This document shows positions 57,465 to 64,000 of a DNA stretch of 64,000 nt, piece by piece; the first letter of the stretch is position 1; each line of letters opens with the position of its first letter. Location of the stretch: NCBI GenBank assembly GCA_014529385.2, contig CM043970.1:68846567-68910566 (forward strand), read 5' to 3'. The notes below the pieces were generated by a model. The model did no database searches, was not told the DNA's origin, and saw only the letters and a program-made list of their open reading frames with translations. The DNA comes from Adiantum capillus-veneris (Eukaryota > Streptophyta > Polypodiopsida > Polypodiales > Pteridaceae). The translations under genes were made by a program, and so were the position numbers.

Positions 57465-59830
57465 GTGGCCTGAAGGTCATAGCGTTCCCTCTATGCTACT
57501 AAGGATCTCTTTGTGCTCTATGCTCTATCGTATATGCTCTGTGATCTATATTGACTTCCTGTGGCCCCTAGACCACAAGGCGCCCTCATTGTTTCCAAAA
57601 AACCCTCATTGTTTTGCTATGGCCCCACGGCCATAGCTCTCTATGCCGGTATAAAGCATATTTGCTCTATATTAGCTCCCTAAGGCCTGAAGGCCATAGG
57701 GTTTTCCTCAAGATCACCTCACGGAGTTTCATGTCAAGTATATATACATCCTATGGCACCCCATGACCCTAGGTCCATAATATCTCCAAATGAAACATAC
57801 GACATTGTATGGCCCTTGAGCTTATACATTGCAACCCCATGACCCTAGGGCCATAGGATCGGCATATGAAACATACGACAATGTATGGCCCTTGAGCTTA
57901 TACATTCAACCTCATGACCCTAGGGCTATAGGATTTCCAAATGGAACATAGGGCAACGTATGGCCCTTGAGCTTATACATTGACACCCTATGGACCTAGG
58001 GCCACAAGACTTAAAAACATACAAAAAGACAACCTATGGCCCTAAGCCCAAGGGTGTGAGCATTGACACCATATGGTTCTAGGGCCACAAGACTTCAAAA
58101 CATACAAAAAAACAACCTATGGCCCTAAGCCCAAGGGTGTGAGCATTGACACCCTATGGCCCTAGGGCCACAAGACTTCAAAACATACAAAAAGACAACC
58201 TATGGCCAGGATGTCAAAGGTGGCCAATATATCAATGCAGCCCCATGGCCCTAGGGCCATAGGATCTCTATATGGAACATGTGGCACCCTATGGCCCTTG
58301 AGCTTATACATTGCCACCCCATGACCCTAGGGCCATAGGATTTCCAAATGGAACATAGGCAATGTATGGCCCTTGATCTTATACATTGCCACCCTATGGC
58401 CCTAGGTCCACAAGATCTCACAACGTACAATAAGAGAACCTAAGGCCCCTAAGCTCAAGGGTGTGGGTTCAAGGGTGGCCAAGATATCAATGCAGCCCCA
58501 TGGCCCTAGGGCCATAGGATCTCTATATGGGACATGTGGCACCCCATGACCCTAGGGCCATAGGATTTCCAAATGGAACATAGGCAATGTATGGCCCTTG
58601 AGCTTATACATTGCCACCCTATGGCCCTAGGGCCACAAGATCTCACAACATACAATAAGAGAACCTAAGGCCCCTAAGCTCAAGGGTGTGGGTTCAACGG
58701 TGGCCACGATATCAATGCAGCCCCATGGCCCTAGGGCCATAGGATCTCTATATGGGACATGTGACACCCCATGACCCTAGGGCCATAGGATTTCCAAATG
58801 GAACATAGGCAATGTATGGCCCTTGAGCTTATACATTGCCACCCTATGGCCCTAGGGACACAAGATCTCACAACATACAATAAGAGAACCTAAGGCCCCT
58901 CAGCTCAAGGGTGTGGGTTCAACGGTGGCCACGATATCAATGCATCCCCATGGCCCTAGGGCCATAGGATCTCTATATAGGACATGTGGCACCCCATGAC
59001 CCTAGGGCCATAGGATTTCCAAATGGAACATAGGCAATGTATGGCCCTTGAGCTTATACATTGCCACCCTATGGCCCTAGGGCCACAAGATCTCACAACA
59101 TACAATAAGAGAACCTAAGGCCCCTAAGCTCAAGGGTGTGGGTTTAAGGGTGGCCAAGATATCAATGCAGCCCCATGGCCCTAGGGCCATAGGATCTCTA
59201 TATGGGACATGTGGCACTCCAATGACCCTAGGGCCATAGGATTTCCAAATGGAACATAGGCAATGTATGGCCCTTGAGCTTATACATTGCCACCCCATTA
59301 CCCTAGGGCCATAGGATTTCCGAATGGAACATAGGCAATGTATGGCCATTGAGCTTATACATTTCCACCCCATGGCCCTTGGGCAGTAGAATCTCCATAT
59401 GGGACATGTGGCACCCTATGGCCCTTGAGCTTACATATTGCCACCCCGTGACCCTAGGGCCATAGGATCTCCAACTACAAGTAGGGCAACGTATGGCTCT
59501 TGAGCTTATACATTGTCGTGGACCTAGGGCCATAGGATCTCCAACTGGAACATAGGGCTATGTATTGGAGCTTATCTATTGTCCCCTCTAAAACCTAGGT
59601 CCATAGGATTTCCAAATGGAATATAGGGAAACTTATGGATCTTGAGCTTATACATTGCCACCCTATGGGCCTAGGTCCACAAGCTCACATTGCCACCGTA
59701 GGGCCACAAGGATCTCACAAGATAGAAGAAGAAAACCCTAGGCCATAGGATTTTCAAATGGAACTGAGTGCACGCTTTGATCCTTGACCTCCAACATTGC
59801 CGTCCTATGGTGTGAGCCCAGGGGTGGCTG
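57454..59830 (-). repeat. left palindromic repeat arm of element F
   Basis: A tandem array in which nearly every 70-110 bp contains a version of CTATGGCCCTAGGGCCATAG, a 20-bp palindrome. Between 58,229 and about 59,390 it forms a higher-order repeat: the marker ATATCAATGCA recurs at about 58,229, 58,484, 58,709, 58,934 and 59,159, giving periods of 255, 225, 225 and 225 bp. Linkers include TGGCCCTTGAGCTTATACAT. The first 150 bp (57,454-57,610) match the other arm at 62,785-62,900 in inverted orientation. Peptides read through the array (GPRVMGWQ.., ISSRAI) are repeat artefacts. Confidence 0.9.
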
Positions 59831-60299
59831 AGGTGTCTTCATAACAATTTCGGCCATTCAAGGGATATCCACAAGTGGAATAAATTAAAAAAATAATTAA
59901 AACATAATTTAGAAAAAATTTACGATACGACAAACTTTGTCAGAATGGGTTTTCAAATACACTTATTGATATCGGAAAAAAAATAGCGCACAATTTTCAG
60001 GATAATTTTTTTAAAATTTAGCTATTTTTAGTGTATTTTTTACTATACAGATTATGATTCTGAAGTCAAATTTTGCTTCATGGGTGTCGTTTCACTCGTA
60101 CTACAAAGATATGGACATTGACAAAGCCTTGCACCAACGTTTTTTTTTTCCATACTCTTTTTTTTTTTTTTTTTAAGCTCTTTCAAGTTCGGAGCCGACA
60201 AGCTATGTCTCATTTTCGCACAAAGCTGCAAACCCGTGAGAACAACCCCTACATTCAAAATTCAAATTTTGAATTTCTAACCTAACCTAACTAACCTTA

Positions 60300-60624
60300 T
60301 CTCTCTCTACCACAATTTTTTCCGCGCTATCGCTCTCTTTCTCTCTCTCGTTTCTTGCTCAAAACCTACACAGAAACCTGCACACACAGACCTTGTCTTT
60401 CTCTGTCTCTCTCTCCCTCTCTCCCTACGCATACAGTTCTACGCCATCATTGCGATGCGCACACAGATCTACGCGAAGCCATCGCCACAACCTTCAACAG
60501 AAGGACTGCTGTCGCGACCTCCCAAACACAGATCTATTACCATCATCGTCGCGGCCTCAACACACCTAAGTTACTGCTTGCTAGTGCTGCAGCCGGTTTT
60601 CATCAAACACAGATTTACTCAGAG
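60300..60624 (+). promoter_or_regulatory. candidate 5' leader exon
   Basis: A pyrimidine-rich start is followed by GC-richer sequence with several ACACAGATCTA repeats (60,470, 60,528 and about 60,605), then a GTAACC donor and an A/T-rich intron-like stretch. No TATA box is certain. It could instead be a degenerate gene capture. Confidence 0.35.
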
Positions 60625-60779
60625 GTAACCTGTAGAAACCCTAATCTTTTTTCTTAATTCGGTTTTAATTGTTCTTAATCTAATTACGTTTTAGCTAAGT
60701 TGTGAATCACCTCTCTCTAGAACAATAAACAAAAATCATTAATTACATCTCTAAAACTATAAATTGTAGACTATAGAAC

Positions 60780-60990
60780 TATAAAACTGAAAAATCTCTA
60801 ATTAGAGATCTAAAACTGTAATACAGAATACTCTAATTAGAGACCTAAAAATATAAAATAGAAGACACTAATTAGGGACCTAAATTTGTAAAACCAAAAA
60901 CTCTTATTAGGGACCTAAATCTGTAAAACAGAAAACTCCTCATAAGTGACCTAATGCTGTAAAATTGTAAAACTCTAATTGCAAACATCT
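60780..60990 (+). repeat. tandem repeat of about 40-50 bp in the spacer
   Basis: CTCTAATTAGAGACCTAAAA with CTGTAAAACAGAAAA variants is repeated five to six times. The CTCTAATTAGAG core is itself a palindrome. Confidence 0.8.
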
Positions 60991-61330
60991 CTAATTACAA
61001 CAAAAAATTATAAACCTGCAAATGCAAAAGACAACAACTACAGAAAATGTTGAAACTATGGATACCTGTAATTGGGTTGTGGGGAGTTGGGCACACGTTG
61101 TAAGAGGAGGAGTAGAGCACGCTGTTGTATGAGGATGGATTAGGGTTCAGTTGCAGGAGGATGGGAAAAAAAAAAGAGTCAAGAAGGTGGGAAAGAAAGT
61201 GTACACTATATGTGCTTGTAAGATACGGTGTAATATAGTTTCTTTAAATTCATTTGTAGTCACTAAAATAAAACTAGACGTTGAATCTTTAGAAGGGCAG
61301 ACAGGATGTGGATACATAGGGTTTCACCTC

Positions 61331-62770
61331 ATACTAAAGAGTAACATATGGCCCTAAGGAACCCTATGACCATAAGGCCATAGGGTGGTCTCACATCGTA
61401 CTATAGGGTGACCAATGTCCCATCTAGCCATAGGGTGCCAATGTACAATCTCAAGGGTCATAGGGTTCCCTATGTTCCTATTGAAGATCCTATGGCCATA
61501 GGGCCATAGGATCTCCAAAACATATATATGGCACTATGGCCATATGATCACATGGTGCTCTATGTCCGAGCTAGAGACCTTGTGGCCCAAGGGCCTTAGG
61601 GTGGCAATGTACAATCTCAAGGGCCATAGGGCTCCCTATGTTCCTTTTGGAGATAGGGTGGCACTAGGGCCATAGAATCTCCAAAAGCAAAATAAAGAAC
61701 CTAGGGCCATAGGATCAAAGGGTGACCTATTGGAGACCTTGTGGCCCAAGGGCCATAGTGTGGGAATGTACAATCTCAAGGGCCATAGGGTTCCCTATTT
61801 TCCTTTTGGAGATCCTATGGTCCTCGAGCCATAGGATCTCCAAAATGAACATATGGCCCTACGGACATAGGATCACAGGGTTTCCTATGTTCCTTTTGGA
61901 GATCCTATGTTCCTTGAGCCATAGGATCTCCAAAATGAACATATGGCCCTACAGACATAGGATCACAGGGTTCCCTATGTTCCTTTTGGAGATCCTATGG
62001 TCCTCGGGCCATAGGATTGCCAAAAGGAACATAGGGCCCTACGGGCATAGGATCACAGGGTGCCCTATGTCCCATCAAGATACAGTGTGGCCCAAGGGCC
62101 ATAGGATGTCAATGTACAATCTCAAGGGCCATATGGTTCCCTCTATGCTACTTCTGAAGATCCTATGGCCCTAGCACCATAAAATCTCCAAAAGGAACAT
62201 AAGGAACCTATGACCATAGGATCAAAAGGTGCCCTATGTTCCATCTTGAGACCTTGTGGCCCAAGGGCCATAGGGTGTATTTGTACAATCTCAAGGACCA
62301 TAGGGTTCCATATGTTTTTTTTGGAGATCCTATGGACCTATATCTATAGGATCACAGGGTGCTCTACGTCACATCTAGAGACCTTGTGGCCCAAGGGCCA
62401 TAGGGTGACAACCTACAATCTGAAGGGCCATAGGATTCCCTATGTTCCCTAGGGTCACAAGGTGCCCTACGTTCCATCTGAAGACCCTATGGCCCAAGTG
62501 CCATAGGGTGGCAATGTACAATCGCAAGGGCCATATGATTCCCTATGTTCCTTTTGGAGATCCTATGGCCCTAGAGCCCTAGGTGCATGGGAATGCCATG
62601 GTGCCCGTTAATATGCACCATGGTGTACCCTATGTACATAGGCCACCCTCGGGCCCTTGGATGCTCTCTTTCCCATCTACAGACCTTGTGGTCCAAGGGC
62701 CATAGGGTAACAATATACAATCTCAAGGGCCATAGGATTGCCTATGTTCCCTAGGGTCACAAGGTGCGCT
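61331..62770 (+). repeat. right palindromic repeat arm of element F, inner part
   Basis: Same family as the left arm but inverted: TGGCAATGTACAATCTCAAG here matches, in reverse complement, TTGAGCTTATACATTGCCA there. The marker AATGTACAATCTCAAGGG recurs near 61,438, 61,605, 61,764, 62,110, 62,281, 62,512 and 62,710. Other units read CCTATGTTCCTTTTGGAGAT and its inverse ATCTCCAAAAGGAACATAGG, long self-complementary stretches. Confidence 0.9.
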
Positions 62771-64000
62771 ACTTTCCATCTGAAACAATGAGGGCACCTT
62801 GTGGCCTTCGGGCCATAGGATCTCTATGTAGAGCATAGAGCAAAGAGCATAGAGATCTTCTTACTACCATAGAGGGAACCCTATGGCCTTCAGGCCACAG
62901 GGTGTCAATATAAAGATAACAAAGATTCTTACTAGCATAGAGGGGACCCTATGGCCTTCAGCCCACAAGGTCTCCTCAATATAGAGAAAATAGTGTTTTT
63001 TACTGGCATAGAGAGCACCCTATGGACATGGGTCCATAGGTTGCCAAAAAACTATCATGAATGGTTTCTTTAAGATGTGTAGAGCGTAGAGAGGTTCTTA
63101 CAAGAATACAGGGGACTCTATGGCTTGAAGGCTACAGGCTCCCAATATGGAGCATAGATCAGTTCTTACTAGCATAGAGAGACCAAATAGTGCTTTATAC
63201 ATGGGGCCTTGAGGTGTCAAAACAATGAGGGCTTTCTCAAAACAATGAGGGCACCTTGTGGCCTTGGGACCATAGGATGTCAATTTAGAGCATAGAGCAT
63301 AGAGAGCATCTTACTACCATAGAGGGAACCCTATGGCCTTCAAGCCACTGGGTCTCAATATAGAGAAAATAGAGGTTCGAGCATAGAGGGGACTCTATGG
63401 CCTTCAGCCCACAAGGTCTCATCAATATAGAGCAATAGTGTTTTTTACTAGCATATAGAGCACCCTATGGCCCTGGGTCCATAGGCTGCCAAAAAAACCC
63501 TCATGAAGGGTCTCTTTAAAACATACAAGGCACCTTGTGCCCTTAGGGTCATAAGATGTGTAGAGCATAGAGAGGTTCTTACTAGCATACATAGAACCCT
63601 ATGGCCTGAACGCCATAGGTTCCCAATATAGAGCATAGATCGGTTCTTGCTAGCATAGAGAGACCAAATAGTGCTTTATACTTGGGAGCATAATGAGCCA
63701 AAACAATGAGGGTTTTTACAAAACTATGAGGGCACCTTGTGGCCTTGGGGCCATAGGATGTCAATATAGAGCATGGAGCATAGAGAGCTTCTTACTATCA
63801 TAGAGGGAATCCTATGGCCTCCAGGTCATAGGGTGTCAACATAGAGAAAACAGAGGTTCTTACTAGCATAGAGGGGACCCTATGGCCTTCAGCCCACAAG
63901 GTCTCCTCAATGGCATAGAGAGAATCCTATGGCCCTGGGTCCATGGGTTGCCAAAAAACCCTCATGAAGGGTTTCTTCAAAATATATAGGATGTGTATAA
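62771..64000 (+). repeat. right repeat arm of element F, outer part
   Basis: A second repeat type with GAGCATAGAGAG, CATAGAGGGAACCCTATGGC and AACAATGAGGGCACCTTGTG. The last marker recurs at about 62,787, 63,238 and 63,723, a higher-order period of about 450-485 bp. The array continues off the right edge. No gene is seen. Confidence 0.88.

Larger units (their letters stand above)
59831..61330 (+). other. unique spacer between inverted arms, with leader-like segment
   Basis: 59,870-60,300 is very AT-rich with T9 and T16 runs. 60,300-60,470 is pyrimidine-rich (CTCTCT), as in many plant 5' untranslated leaders. A possible splice donor, CAGAG/GTAACC, is at 60,624. This looks like the start of a + strand transcript running into the right arm; the 100-codon frame at 60,355-60,657 is unrecognised. 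A 68-codon Lys-rich frame at 61,151-61,357 is also unrecognised. Confidence 0.45.
53883..64000 (-). mobile_element. large element F: DUF7869-type gene plus palindromic repeat arms (right end outside window)
   Basis: Gag D is cut at 53,882. From there to the window end nothing belongs to the LTR family. F contains a - strand gene remnant (54,137-57,464), a palindromic array (57.46-59.83 kb), a 1.5-kb unique spacer and a second array in inverted orientation (61.33 kb to the end). The left end TCAACACCATTTTAG is repeated inverted at 54,018-54,034. Whether gene and arrays are one transposon is inference; it is supported by the absence of any other boundary and by the array touching the gene start. 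Confidence 0.55.

Noticed and set aside
60355-60657. 100-codon frame as a protein gene
   Set aside because: Pyrimidine-rich low-complexity start and it runs across a likely splice donor; better read as an untranslated leader.
57454-63764. Many frames with repeated GPRAI, CSIWKSYGP or HRMTG-like peptides
   Set aside because: They are translations of the palindromic satellite; the stops are spaced by the repeat and there is no codon or domain signal.
57454-64000. CRISPR-like array of regular palindromic repeats
   Set aside because: The repeats are degenerate, the spacers are themselves repeated, the units form higher-order tandem repeats, and the context is a plant genome.

Overview
The window reads as plant nuclear DNA made almost entirely of transposable elements. 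I find no intact host gene and no convincing tRNA, rRNA or CRISPR array. Signs of a land plant are chromodomain-type Ty3/gypsy elements, primer-binding sites resembling plant initiator-tRNA-Met (TGGTATCAGAGC) and TTGGCGC types, long LTRs, (GA)n and (TG)n(AG)n microsatellites, and a protein with an En/Spm-like accessory domain joined to a DUF7869-type domain. From memory, that last combination is commoner in bryophytes, lycophytes and ferns than in flowering plants, so a fern or other large-genome non-flowering plant is my best but weak guess.

Layout. 1-5,877: a chromodomain gypsy element (copy 1, + strand) cut by a 673-bp DNA transposon with an 8-bp target duplication. 6.7-10.9 kb: a second copy on the - strand. 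12.9-13.9 kb: a gag-protease remnant of another gypsy lineage (- strand). 14.1-36.5 kb and 47.8-53.9 kb: three copies (here B, C, D) of a second LTR family that encodes only gag and protease. Copy B holds a small - strand LTR element (about 15.95-19.05 kb). B and C appear to share one 679-bp LTR that was split by a 7.9-kb inverted-repeat element (23,201-31,079). The LTR before D is split by a 1.3-kb TTAA-flanked inverted-repeat element (48,300-49,631). 36.5-42.96 kb: another gag-protease LTR element (E). 43.2-47.8 kb: a third chromodomain-gypsy copy (- strand) with an internal deletion.

53.88-64.0 kb: the most unusual part (element F). It interrupts copy D. On the - strand it carries a decayed gene of about 1,100 codons with one or two En/Spm accessory-like domains followed by a DUF7869-type domain (D, DN..GENKN and GHTH motifs). 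Beside it lies more than 6 kb of palindromic tandem repeats built on CTATGGCCCTAGGGCCATAG. They are arranged as two inverted arms around a 1.5-kb spacer that looks like a promoter and 5' leader. I infer a large DNA transposon whose repeat arms may be binding sites for its own protein; its right end lies outside the window.

The sequence looks like a nest built by successive insertions: the gag-protease array first, then gypsy copies and inverted-repeat elements inside it. All coding regions carry stops or frameshifts, so nothing here is likely to be autonomous today.
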